Positions 13,940-21,868 of a DNA stretch of 64,000 nucleotides are shown here, in pieces. Origin of the DNA: Dolomedes plantarius. Taxonomy: Eukaryota > Arthropoda > Arachnida > Araneae > Dolomedidae. The stretch is from NCBI GenBank assembly GCA_907164885.2, contig OU015492.1:202534519-202598518 (forward strand). The letters are read 5' to 3'. Numbering within the stretch: the stretch's first letter is position 1; each line of letters starts with the position of its first letter. Below the pieces are notes generated by a model, which worked only from the letters and a program-made list of their open reading frames with translations, ran no database searches and was not told the origin of the DNA. The position numbers and the translations under genes were made by a program.

Positions 13940-16900
13940 AATTTCCCATTAGAGAAAAAAAAATCTGTCGATATACTTACCTGAGATCCCGGGAAATACG
14001 TGAACGCATGGAATTAAATTAAGCGAAAGCGGGGGAGAATTACACACTCTCTGAAATAGAAAACGTAACAAATTTGTGAACGACTATGAAATTTTTATTA
14101 CAGCAAACAAGACTTTAAATATTTACTAACGGAAGAAACAGTTCCAGTTTTGATAGATAATTTTATATTTACTTTCAATGTTGAAACCCATCTGCGAATG
14201 TGAAGGTTTTGCTTAAAAATATATATATCTTTCAATCTTTTCATCAGAAAAAATTGCAAGGGAAGAATACAGAGCACTAAATAACGTGGCATATTCCACT
14301 CGTCTCTACTTTTTGTACGATAAAACAATACTAGCTGAAGTAACGTCCATTGATTTTAATCAAATTTCAAACGAGAGAGCATCACAAAAATTTGAGAAAA
14401 TTCATCTGAAAAATTCATAGATCGCTTAACAAGATATAATTTACCGATTTACTCGCATCTTATTGGATGTTGGGTGAAATTATTTCGCTAAGCTGACCGT
14501 ATCAGTTAAACAGGGTATCATCAGAGGATTTCACATAAGCTCTTTAAAATCATCTGAGGAGAATTAACGAGCCGAAGTTAATACGGAGCACTCTCTTCAT
14601 AATTAATACATTCTGCCAATCTGGTACTTTTACAAGTAGAGTTAAATGTGAAAACACATCTAAAACGCATTCTCAGGTAATATAAAACAGTATATTTTAC
14701 AGTTTGCACACACACGCGCACACTTAGTCATCTGGTTGCATAAAATAAGCACACTGACTAATTCATGGCACAACAGTCCGAATTGATTTTCAGCACTGTG
14801 AACCAAGGCTTGCGGTGCCCGTCTTCCGCTTTCATGACCATGGGCTTGTGGTGCCATGCAGCATATGTCTCGTCAGGTGGTCAACCTGGCGCGGAACCCC
14901 CAGAGTTAGTTCCCAAGCATGCTTGGTCCTCATTTTATCGACCCACTCAAGGGATGAAAGGTATGAGTCGACCTTGCCCAGCCACAGGGTCGAACCCTGG
15001 ACCTGTGGTGTGGCAGATTTTAAATACTACGCCACCGGGCTTCAAAATAAGCACACAGTGAAAAAAAAACTCATGCCAATACACAAAAAATATCTTTATA
15101 CTCCAGCAATGTATGTTTTGCGTAACAAAAATTCTAGAATTGTTTGTTTATATTGCATAAACACATAGACATGGTACTTTATAACAAGAAAATGTACGTA
15201 TTTCCGTTTTCTGATAAAAAGTAATCAGACTATATTTATACATATAATAAACCGACTAATATATTGATAATATACATACTTGTTTAAACTAACTGATTAT
15301 TGGGTAATGAATACCAAAAAAAAAACTGTTAATACATTTCATTTTACTTCGCTGTCTTGCAGATGAAAGGTCACAGATGCTTGATGATTCTTTAAGTAGG
15401 GAAAGAAATTTTCCAAATCAATCACCAGCCGAAGAACCAGCCAGTACAGAAGGTATTTATGTTCAGTTTTTAACTCTCCCACTAGTGTTAATTAATTGAA
15501 ATTCAACCAACCACAAAGCTGCATTATTTAATCGCTGGAATTAAATAATGGAGATTTTGTTTCCGGAGGAAAGCTATTTGTATCTGACTGCATTTTTGCA
15601 ATCTTTTTGGGGCTTCCGCAAAATCTGAGTCGAAGTATAAGTAGAAATATTAACACAGGTGATTAAATATGTGAAAAATCCATGGTCTGGGCTCTCTGGG
15701 GTTCTACACAATTTTCTCGCGTTATGAAAGAGATTCTTCTTGATACTGGGAACTTTTTATCGCCAGATGTTCATTATAAATAAATCAATGGCTGAAAGAG
15801 GTATCTTTTGTTTACGGCAGGAAAGAGAATTATTTACAGAGGAATAATGCTTATCAGCAAACCGATAATGAATGCCTGGATTTATCGCTTAAAATTTGTA
15901 TTACAGTATCGCCAGTCCTGTAATACAAATCAAAAGAAGACTGTTCCGTAGAAAAGTAGGCTAGTGCTACTTTGAGAAAAGAGATATTAAATGAAATCAG
16001 GGGTTGCCGAATTCTTATCAGTCGTACATATTGAGATTAATATAATTACAAGATAAAAAGAACTTTTTATATACCATGTTTTTAAATTTTCTGTTGAATC
16101 ATATAAACTTGACAATTCTATGTATTAATAAATACTTTTTTAAAATTTTTTTGATGAATTATCCCATCAACTTGAAAGAAAATGAAGTTAATTGGAAGTT
16201 AACTTGCGTTTAACTTTTCGTTCCCGTCCCGGCCGACAGATGGCTGCACCAGTCTACAAAACAAAATTAACTGAAAATAATAAAAACATGGTAAAAATCT
16301 GCTTAAAGATGGCTAAAAGTATTTAAAAAATGCATTGTCATCGTGTTCTGGGCTATTCTAAAAGTTTCAAATGTCTAGCTAGTCGGGAAGTTAGTTAAAA
16401 ATCGATTGCAAGATTTGTACTGGACAAACACACAAACAAGAAAGCAAGTTAATAAAAACATGGTAAAAATGTTGCCATCAGAAGCGTCCTTTTGTTATGC
16501 ACTGAGAAGTTGTCTCTCAAAATTATGAGTAATAATAAATTTCTCTCTATTCATCTCTTGGATTATGAATTGCATGAATGAATTGAAATATTTAATTAAC
16601 CCTCTAACGGTACGGTAGGGGTCGGATCTGACCCAGGGGTGTGTTTTCCCCATCCTGCACTCTCCCCTCTCATTGCAAGAGATCGAGTTGACAGGGAACC
16701 CTACCAGGCAGTCTTGCAACAGGTATTAGAGCGTTTGCAGTTATAAGTTTGCAGTAAATATGTCTTTTTTAAAACGTTATTCATGATCACTAGTCTTTTT
16801 TTTTAGTTTTTTAATTTCGACTTTGAAAGCCAAAAATGTCAGTATATAATATTTTTTACATTTTTGTGCTCGGACATTTGGTTCAGTAACCAGTGACGTA

Positions 16901-18508
16901 GCGAGAATAACTGGCGCCCGGGGCACGATACCTTTTTGGCAACCCCCCCCCCCCCGAAAAACATGTAGTGATATTATATATAGAATTAGGGAAAAGGACC
17001 ATTTGACGGCATGATAGACACCCTTGCCCCCCTCTCGCTACGCCACTGTCAGTAACTTCTAAAACTAGGTACAAGACTAAATTACATATTAGACCTAACA
17101 CAAAAAAAATGCAAATAATTCAACATGAAATAAAACGTATAAAGAGGGCATAGAATGCCGAACAAATTAACAGTAAAACCTACCCCAGCGTTGAAAATTT
17201 TAACTTTTCAATAAAAGAGTGCGACGTTGCAACAAATCCTCATACTGAAAACGGACAAATATAACAAAGTAAAATAATTCAACAAAGCAAGATAATTATT
17301 AACAGGAAGAATGTGGACAAAAAAGTAAACAGAAATCACGCATTTAGGACTCAGCGCACCATAATGCAAGATTCTGTAGCAGTAACGGAACTAAACCATA
17401 TATCGAGGTAACTGATTGCTCTCGTCATCAGGAGGCCTAACCAAATCAGTTACCTCAAGTGGGAACTTTCTGATTAGCATGCAGCTCTAACTAAAAGACA
17501 TCCCAAAGCTCCGAAATCCCCATTGAAACAGACAGTCAAATCAAATGAAAAGTACACATACAATCCTAAAGAACACAAATGAAAAGACTGAAATGCAAAG
17601 AGGCGCACTCACCCTAATCCAGTGACTAACGGTTATAGTCAAACAGCAGCCATTTTATACCCTAAGAGTTCCACTACTGTAGCTAAACTACAACGACACA
17701 CCCCAAGTTTGAAATCAGAAAACCCTAGGGTTTTCTGATTTCAAACTTTCTTTATTTCTTTGTGGTTTAAAATCTTCAATGGGGTGCGTCGTTGTAGTTT
17801 AGCAACCCTAGGGTTTCCAATTACATAGGTTACGACTCATCACGGACTGGTTTGTGATTGGAGTCGGTTATCAGTTTCTTTTGAGTTGCTCCGTGTGCAG
17901 ACGGCCTAAATGTCTATTTTTGATAGAGATCGTTTGAGACTACTTAACCTATCAGGTTTTCATCTGCTTTAACTAATGAAACTAGTTGTTTTTAACGTAG
18001 GATTACGTTCCTCTTTAACGATCCTCCGGAAAGCAAAATTACAGATGTCCTATCTAATTGGACAGATGTTACTTATGTAATTGGACTGGTTACAAACCCG
18101 TCGGACGGGTTTGTAACCAGTTGCGCCGTGTGCGTGGCTCCATTCAATCACATAGGTTGCGACTCATCACGGGCTGGTTTGTGATTGGAGTCAGTTATCA
18201 GTTTCTTTTGAATTGTTCCGTGTGTAGACGGCCTTAGAGGGTTAAAGAATTTCGATAAAACTTTAATTTCGCGGCAGTTCTTCTAAAATGAGAATAGTGG
18301 CTGACCCAAAGGCTTAAAGGTGGTCAAATTGTTCTTATGAGATACATAACTGTCTACAGTCGACAAATAACGTTCCAATTATGTCACATATGTTTAAACT
18401 AAAGAGCTCCTCTCTGTGTCTCTAGATTCCAAATCCAGAGGAGCGCCCACAGCATCCTGTAGACGTATCCTTACTCCACTTTTCTTCTGCACGTTCCTCC
18501 TGCTATGA
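352..18508 (+). CDS. Lachesin/DIP-like Ig-superfamily cell-adhesion protein, 3' six exons (5' partial)
   Basis: Spliced gene: exons 352-519, 1542-1670, 3499-3786, 10561-10611, 15363-15452 and 18426-18508, all with AG/GT borders and every intron in phase 1. They encode 268 residues. Residues 1-98 are an Ig domain (Cys of LSC paired with Cys of MYMCTASN). Residues 99-195 are a second Ig domain ([17 protein letters not shown]). A hydrophilic Ser/Glu-rich linker follows, then a C-terminus ending [14 protein letters not shown], which looks like a GPI-attachment signal because no cytoplasmic tail follows. The pieces PPxxxVPNQLIG and NYWTRxxG are hallmarks of the arthropod lachesin/DIP family, neuronal surface receptors that in flies bind Dpr proteins. 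Ig1 and the signal peptide must lie before the window. The exact paralogue cannot be named. Introns are full of transposons but none interrupts an exon. Confidence 0.9.
607..654. other. Perfect 19-bp hairpin in DIP intron
   Basis: AACCGGTGAGGAACAGAAG at 607-625 is an exact inverted copy of 636-654, with a 10-base loop. It lies 87 bases after the donor of the first Ig2 exon. Stem and loop are rather short for a canonical pre-miRNA. The surrounding intron (655-1541) shows nothing recognisable. Confidence 0.7.
1542..1670 (+). CDS. DIP-like gene, exon encoding second half of Ig2
   Basis: Acceptor TTCCTTCCAG ends at 1541 and donor GTAAGT starts at 1671. It reads [19 protein letters not shown], then [17 protein letters not shown]: the E-F-G strands of Ig2 with the second domain Cys. 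Phase joins both neighbours. Confidence 0.9.
1777..3359. mobile_element. Fold-back transposon with ~0.53-kb inverted repeats
   Basis: The left arm (about 1777-2310) and right arm (about 2830-3359) are near-identical inverted copies. Both start AGAAGGT(T)AACCCGTCATT and reach inward to the ends of a shared stretch with AGCCGTTGTCTCTG. The spacer is about 0.5 kb. No intact transposase is seen; short ORFs lie in the arms. The element occupies most of the 1828-bp intron between the two halves of the Ig region. No clear target duplication was found. Confidence 0.8.
1798..1825. promoter_or_regulatory. Two TGACGTCA (CRE/ATF-type) palindromes in the fold-back end
   Basis: TGACGTCA occurs at 1798-1805 and 1818-1825, and once more in the opposite arm at 3310-3317; the fourth site is mutated to TGATGTCA. 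The motif is the consensus CREB/ATF site. Function here is unproven. Confidence 0.4.
3499..3786 (+). CDS. DIP-like gene, exon encoding complete Ig3
   Basis: Acceptor TTGTTGCAG ends at 3498. The exon carries a whole Ig domain: VTLEC, then NYWTRKDG, then the E-F region [20 protein letters not shown] and ARNSLG. A donor GTACGG at 3787 gives phase 1, which keeps the next exon open. A second GT at 3792 would be phase 0 and would hit a stop in the next exon. Confidence 0.92.
4088..4378. mobile_element. hAT MITE with 8-bp TSD GTCTAGAA
   Basis: Terminal repeats CAGTGATTCTCAACC and GGTTGAGAATCACTG are exact inverted copies. Perfect 8-bp duplications GTCTAGAA lie at 4080-4087 and 4379-4386. Both subterminal parts contain TTTGGCGGCACACAA. 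It has no coding sequence and sits in the intron after the Ig3 exon. Confidence 0.9.
4435..4745 (-). pseudogene. Non-LTR retrotransposon reverse-transcriptase C-terminal fragment
   Basis: On the minus strand an open stretch reads [20 protein letters not shown], the typical end of the RT domain in arthropod LINE elements (x-VLTYGxETWxL). Further on, in another frame, [18 protein letters not shown] resembles the following (R)xxGHxxRMxxxRxPKK segment. Stops and frame changes show it is dead. Clade cannot be decided. Confidence 0.6.
4746..6662. other. DIP intron sequence, no recognised feature
   Basis: AT-rich intron. A GC-richer patch at 5030-5115 may be a degraded SINE, but no clear A and B boxes were found. 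Nothing else is supportable. Confidence 0.4.
6663..7667 (-). mobile_element. Decayed mariner-family transposon
   Basis: The ends read CATAGTCTGACA on the left and CAACCTCTGACA (inverted) on the right, followed by AAGTTCGGTGAA, with TA at both borders. On the minus strand three frames carry consecutive transposase blocks: [13 protein letters not shown]...IVTEDES (first Asp), [20 protein letters not shown] (second Asp) and [19 protein letters not shown] (third Asp). The frames are separated by indels, and the N-terminal DNA-binding part is deleted (about 1.0 kb against a usual 1.3 kb). Confidence 0.88.
6735..7548 (-). pseudogene. Mariner transposase pseudogene
   Basis: Catalytic core of a DDD mariner transposase broken by at least two frameshifts, one near 7306 and one near 6980. 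The N-terminal helix-turn-helix half is missing. It shows no sign of domestication: the reading frame is not preserved. Confidence 0.85.
7668..8841. other. DIP intron sequence, no recognised feature
   Basis: Strongly AT-rich with short imperfect repeats such as AAGTTTAATATGAAAGT near 8380-8420. No gene or element end recognised. Confidence 0.4.
8842..9607. mobile_element. Long-TIR snap-back element, TA-CAGTATGCCC ends
   Basis: Ends CAGTATGCCCACTAAAGTCC at the left and its inverse at the right, flanked by TATA. Inverted arms of about 320 bp (8842-9161 and 9290-9607) enclose about 130 bp of unique spacer. Arms translate to a matching peptide in mirrored ORFs ([20 protein letters not shown]), a by-product of the repeat. 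No transposase recognised. Confidence 0.8.
9608..9959. other. DIP intron sequence between elements
   Basis: AT-rich with a poly-T run near 9760. No element end found. Confidence 0.35.
9960..10465 (-). pseudogene. Transposase remnant, DUF4817-type IS630/Tc1/mariner relative
   Basis: Minus strand begins CAGGGTGAGGCAGAACGG next to TA at 10466. An ATG follows, reading [15 protein letters not shown], then frameshifted fragments ([28 protein letters not shown]) that match the N-terminal HTH region of DUF4817-containing transposon proteins. It jumps directly to the C-terminal [20 protein letters not shown], so the catalytic core is deleted. The opposite end was not found. Confidence 0.6.
10561..10611 (+). 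CDS. DIP-like gene, linker exon A
   Basis: A 51-base exon with acceptor CTTTTTGCAG and donor GTAGGA. In phase it reads (E)[16 protein letters not shown], a Ser/Thr-rich juxtamembrane linker. The phase-0 frame contains TAG, which fixes the upstream donor. Too short to detect without splicing logic. Confidence 0.75.
10612..11393. other. DIP intron sequence, no recognised feature
   Basis: AT-rich intron after linker exon A. Nothing recognised. Confidence 0.4.
11394..12324. mobile_element. Long-TIR element with transposase C-terminal remnant
   Basis: Left end TA-CAGTGATTTTTATTAAACTG and right end its near-inverse with TA. Arms of about 290 bp (11394-11685 and 12030-12324) are clear inverted copies. 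The centre (11727-11945) reads [36 protein letters not shown] and, in another frame, [19 protein letters not shown]: the end of an IS630/Tc1/mariner-type DDE domain. The upstream catalytic part is gone. Confidence 0.75.
12540..13758 (+). mobile_element. Nearly full-length Tc1-like transposon (DD36E spacing)
   Basis: Terminal repeats start CACTCAAGAGCCAAAACATT on both sides, with TA at 12538-12539 and 13759-13760. It contains one transposase reading frame interrupted only by two amber codons. The intact ends and open frame suggest a fairly recent insertion. Confidence 0.93.
12687..13727 (+). pseudogene. Tc1-like transposase with two in-frame TAG codons
   Basis: From ATG 12687 the frame runs 346 codons to TGA 13725. 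An N-terminal paired-like HTH ([30 protein letters not shown]) is followed by catalytic Asp in AWSDESRF (residue 155), Asp in FQQDNAPCH (246) and Glu in SPDLNPIEH (283). The last two have 36 residues between them, so DD36E. TAG at 13113-13115 and 13542-13544 each stand where relatives have Trp (EHRD-W, IEHI-W), so each is one G-to-A change. No frameshift. The earlier in-frame ATG at 12612 is less likely because homologues start near [11 protein letters not shown]. Confidence 0.9.
13909..13940. repeat. (TG)n microsatellite
   Basis: About 14 TG units directly at the border of the host element. Confidence 0.9.
13941..14759. other. DIP intron sequence, no recognised feature
   Basis: AT-rich, no element ends or coding potential recognised. 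Confidence 0.4.
14760..15042 (-). repeat. tRNA-derived SINE (family A)
   Basis: Minus strand starts GCCCGGTGGCGTAGT and includes the B box GGTTCGACCC at the expected spacing. An unrelated body follows that is shared with the copy at 57240-57745 (for example GAACTAACTCTGG and AAGCATGCTTGG). Confidence 0.8.
15363..15452 (+). CDS. DIP-like gene, linker exon B
   Basis: A 90-base exon with acceptor CTGTCTTGCAG and donor GTATTT. It reads (D)[15 protein letters not shown] and ends [10 protein letters not shown], hydrophilic and of low complexity. Phase 1 on both sides means it could be skipped without breaking the frame, so it may be a cassette exon. Confidence 0.75.
15453..16599. other. DIP intron sequence, no recognised feature
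   Basis: AT-rich last intron. Local inverted motifs around 15500-15550 (AATTAAATAATG-like) only. Confidence 0.4.
16891..17048. mobile_element. hAT MITE with 8-bp TSD TCAGTAAC
   Basis: Ends CAGTGACGTAGCGAG and CTCGCTACGCCACTG are inverted. Perfect TCAGTAAC lies at 16883-16890 and 17049-17056. It contains a poly-C run. Confidence 0.9.
17708..17749. repeat. Perfect 42-bp palindrome inside a larger hairpin
   Basis: AGTTTGAAATCAGAAAACCC is followed by TAG-centred symmetry and its exact inverse. Outer arms GCTAAACTACAACGAC near 17680 and GTCGTTGTAGTTTAGC near 17790 extend the fold. Confidence 0.85.
17817..18232. repeat. Two direct ~90-bp repeats with a 37-bp palindrome between
   Basis: Copies at 17817-17908 and 18143-18232 share CATAGGTTRCGACTCATCAC, GGTTTGTGATTGGAGTC and GTGTGYAGACGGCC. 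Between them, ACTGGTTACAAACCCGTC and its inverse form a near-perfect palindrome at 18085-18121 with a one-base centre. Confidence 0.8.
18426..18508 (+). CDS. DIP-like gene, terminal exon with GPI-type tail
   Basis: The acceptor CTCTAG ends at 18425. The exon reads (D)[13 protein letters not shown], then the hydrophobic [13 protein letters not shown] and TGA at 18506-18508. Small residues (G, A, S) before a short apolar end fit a GPI omega region. There is no transmembrane helix with a cytosolic tail. Confidence 0.75.
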
Positions 18509-18898
18509 AAACTCAAGAATAAGTGGTTACTCTAGAAAATGCTCAATGGACAGGGCCACCCATCTACCGGAGGAATCTGCATGCTTGAGAACTTTTAGGA
18601 GCTGCAACAGATGTGGCGACCCGAAGAATATCTGGATGTTGCTCAGACGACGACTGCAATTGTCGAAGAATCGGAGTGACCGAGATCAAAGAGCGATTTT
18701 TTTATACACACTCGTTGTTTCTAATTTTATATTTAACCTTGAAAGTGTCAGAAATAAATGGGTTAAACCTCTCAGATGGAAAGCTCTGCGCTACGTTAAA
18801 AAGATGAAAGACATCGCAGCGTAAATAAGGGAAAATGTATTGTGCAAAAACGCTGAAATGGAGTTATCTTGTTCATTAAGAAACAAACTTATTTTAAA
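18509..18898 (+). other. Probable 3' UTR and flank of DIP-like gene
   Basis: Sequence after the stop codon; includes a candidate AATAAA. Short ORFs here show no resemblance to known proteins. Confidence 0.4.
18753..18758 (+). promoter_or_regulatory. Candidate polyadenylation signal of DIP-like gene
   Basis: AATAAA lies about 245 bases after the TGA of the terminal exon. It is the first canonical hexamer noticed downstream. AT-rich DNA makes chance matches likely. Confidence 0.35.
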
Positions 18899-19685
18899 AA
18901 GGGGAGTGGTCACTTTTACGTACCTTTAAAAAGTATCATTTTTAGACCTATGCTGGATTGTATGTACTACTCATGATTTTCGCTTGATTTACATGAAATA
19001 TTTTGAGTAACTGCCTATAATACTGTTTATTATAGATGCAATTTTTCAAGGTAATTAATAAAAATAATAAAAATGACTTTTTATGCATAAAAAATGAATA
19101 ATTTTTTTTTTAATCGAACATTTTGCAGTCAACTACTGTGCGCATTCTGTCAAAATAAATTATTAAGGTACATTAATAATTTTTTATTATATGTGATTAC
19201 AATACTTCAGGCAACAATATCCAGCAACATTATTCTAAAATATATTAAAACATTTTAGTGCGTGCTATTTTAAATTAGAAATTTCAAAAATGACTGAGTA
19301 AAAGCTTATAAAAAAATTCTTTAAAAAAATTTAAATATATTAAGGTTTTAAAAAATTTTGGTGGATTTTGTTATCTAAAGTGTTGTAATCACATATAGTA
19401 AGCAATTATTAATGTACCTTAATAATTTATTTTGACAGAATGCGTACAGTAGTTGACTGCAAAATGCTCGATTTAAAAAAAATATTCACTTTTTATGCAT
19501 AAAAAATCATTTTATTTTTTTATTAATTACCTTGAAATGTTGAATATATAATAAACAGTATTATAGGCAGTTACTCAAAAAAATTCATGTAAATCAAGCA
19601 AAAATCAAGAGTAGTACATACAATACAGCATAGGTCTAAAAATGATACTTTTTAAGGGGAGTGGTCACTTTTACGTACCTTTAAA
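18899..19685. mobile_element. Fold-back element bounded by 32-bp direct repeats
   Basis: The 32-base segment starting AAGGGGAGTGGTCACTTTTA occurs in the same orientation at 18899-18930 and 19654-19685. Between them lie inverted arms of about 280 bp (18931-19215 and 19383-19653; inner marks AGACCTATGCTG and CAGCATAGGTCT). No ORF. Confidence 0.75.
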
Positions 19686-21351
19686 GATTTCATTTCGAGT
19701 ATTTATTTAATATCCCCCTGTGCGCTGAGAGGACTGCTAATGCCCACACAAAAAGTATTCAGATTTAAATGTTTTTATTTACAACTTTATTGTTTGCTTT
19801 CCACTAATTTCCCCATTTTTTTAAAGTTGACATTCTAAATGTCTACATTTAATTACAATATAAACTTTTTTACGCTCTATGTTTGGTTAAAAAGAAAATG
19901 CTTTACGAGTAATTAATTTCGCACATAGCATCCATTTTTTATAAACTAAATATTAATTTGCATGATTTCGACCTAATTTCGTTTCCGTATAATTTCATAG
20001 ATTATTGTTATTACTTTTCTAGGTGGCTGCTATGGACGTATATAATAAAATAAATAATTGCATATAATTGTTAAATATATGCAATTATTCCTTTTATTTT
20101 GTCTTTTTAATTAAGGTAAATGCAGTACGTTTCTCCTTTCTCTATACTTAAAACAGGGAAACAATTCAAGCAATTAAAATTTGTGTTTTTGCATAACATA
20201 TTCCTTTGTTCATGATGTGCTGCCTTTTTAGACCACCAAGTAAGTTGAAGAGTTTTAGTAATTATCGTCTGATAGCGCAAATTTTGAATTTTTTTAAGTT
20301 TCGTTTCGAAGCAAAGGTGCAAGTAATATGTGTTTGTTCTAAATTCAAACTAGGCTACTTATTTCAAACTCGAATATGGCATATCAAATTTTTATAACAG
20401 AGTTTTTGAAATAATTTTATCTAAAATAAACGTGTCTCTAAAGAAAAACAAAATCATGTCAGTCGTAAAAAAACTAAATAGGTCATTGCTAATTATATAC
20501 GTCAATCAATATTCGAAGCTTTTAATCCTTGTTTTCGGAACATATTTCATTTGAAAATCGTATTCAAAAGACTTCACTACATTAAATCACGAAGGAATGT
20601 CGAGTTAACCACCAATCTTCCTTTAAATGGTATTTTTCCTCTTTAAATTATATAAATTAAAATATTTTAACAAATCTCATGAAAATGCAAATTAGTTAAT
20701 ATACTTGACATCATTCTATTTTATCAGGAAGTTACCAATGATATTACTAATTATTTCAAAGAAACAAAATATTATCTATCACTGAAGTAAATATTTTTAA
20801 GTATAATTTTAGTTCAAGGTTATATAAAATAAAAATTAACGTAATACCTGTTTGGTGGCTAGAGAATATCAAAATTCAGTAAAAATAACTTTTCTTTGTT
20901 TAAATCCTGCTTTTAATGCACAGCCTTTCTGCAATGACCAGTTCCTTTGTGGGTAAATATTTAAAAAAAAAAAAAAAAAAATTTCCAAAATGCGAATTAA
21001 ATGATAAGTTGCAAGTTACTTTTTGAAATAATGTGTGGGAAGTAAATGTCATATCCTTGCCAAATACAAGTAGAGTTGCCATTATTCTAGTTTCATTATG
21101 AATAAAAATAAAGTATATTATCTTATTTTAGAAACTAAGAAATATCAAAATACTCTAATTTTCATTATCCAATTTGACAGATGATCCTAGCCACAATTAA
21201 TGCTTGCAAGAAAAATTATCTTTTCTCCAGTCTTTCTCCATTAGATACCAAAAAATAGGGTTTTTTTTTTCCCTGTAAGGAAAAATAAAGTTAAGGCAAA
21301 ATATAGTTTTCAACTTATATAATACCTCGGAGTCACATTTTAACATACATC
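19686..21351. other. Intergenic, AT-rich
   Basis: No coding exon recognised. A hairpin AATTGCATATA/TATATGCAATT lies near 20060-20090 and a poly-A run near 20961. Confidence 0.4.
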
Positions 21352-21591
21352 TGAGGCGGTGAAAGGCAAAGTGGTGTAAGTCAAAAGCGTTTTACTGCAA
21401 AAACTACAATAATTCCACTATAAAATGAACAAATTATAATTCATAATAATTATTATGATATTGCAAATAATAATTATTTGCAATTCCACTATAAACTGAA
21501 CATGGAGATTACATTTTTGCCCTCAAATAAAAAAAGTTGAAAATGTGACTTTGCCTCTTTGAAATGACCTTTTTTGCCTTTCACCGCCTCA
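21352..21591. mobile_element. TGAGGCGG-type MITE, copy 1
   Basis: Ends TGAGGCGGTGAAAGGCAAAG and its inverse (right arm partly disrupted). Flanks give a 4-bp repeat ATCT if the ends are taken as GAGG...CCTC. The inner AT-rich stem is shared with other copies. Confidence 0.85.
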
Positions 21592-21699
21592 TCTGCTGAG
21601 CAATTATTTTCCAAATTAATTTGCTATATCCACCTATACGTATAAATTATGTACCAAAATGTATCTAAAAATATTCGTGCGGGAACTATTACACACACT

Positions 21700-21860
21700 C
21701 AGTGACGCACCCAGGATTTTTTCTTGGGGGGGGGGGGGGGGGCGAGATGAACGGATAAAAATATTTATAATGCAAAATCAATATTCATAATGTAATTTCT
21801 ATTTCTTTGGGGGTGGGGGTCAGGGCCCCTTGCCCCCCCCCCCCCCAGGGTGCGCCACTG
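21700..21860. mobile_element. hAT MITE with 8-bp TSD CACACACT
   Basis: Ends CAGTGACGCACCCAGG and CAGGGTGCGCCACTG are inverted. CACACACT flanks both sides (21692-21699, 21861-21868). It contains poly-G and poly-C runs that pair. Confidence 0.9.
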
Positions 21861-21868
21861 CACACACT

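Larger units (their letters stand above)
16600..18241. mobile_element. piggyBac-like composite flanked by TTAA
   Basis: TTAA at 16596-16599 is followed by CCCTCTAACGGTACGG; at the right TTAGAGGG is followed by TTAA at 18242-18245. The internal GGGTCGGATCTGACCC is a palindrome typical of piggyBac-like ends. Inside are a hAT MITE, several palindromes, two direct copies of a ~90-bp repeat and an end of another repeat family, but no transposase. The short terminal match (about 7 bp) makes the pairing of ends tentative. Confidence 0.5.

Noticed and set aside
18546..18824. 92-residue ORF just after the DIP-like stop codon
   Set aside because: It lies in the probable 3' UTR and shows no similarity to a known family.
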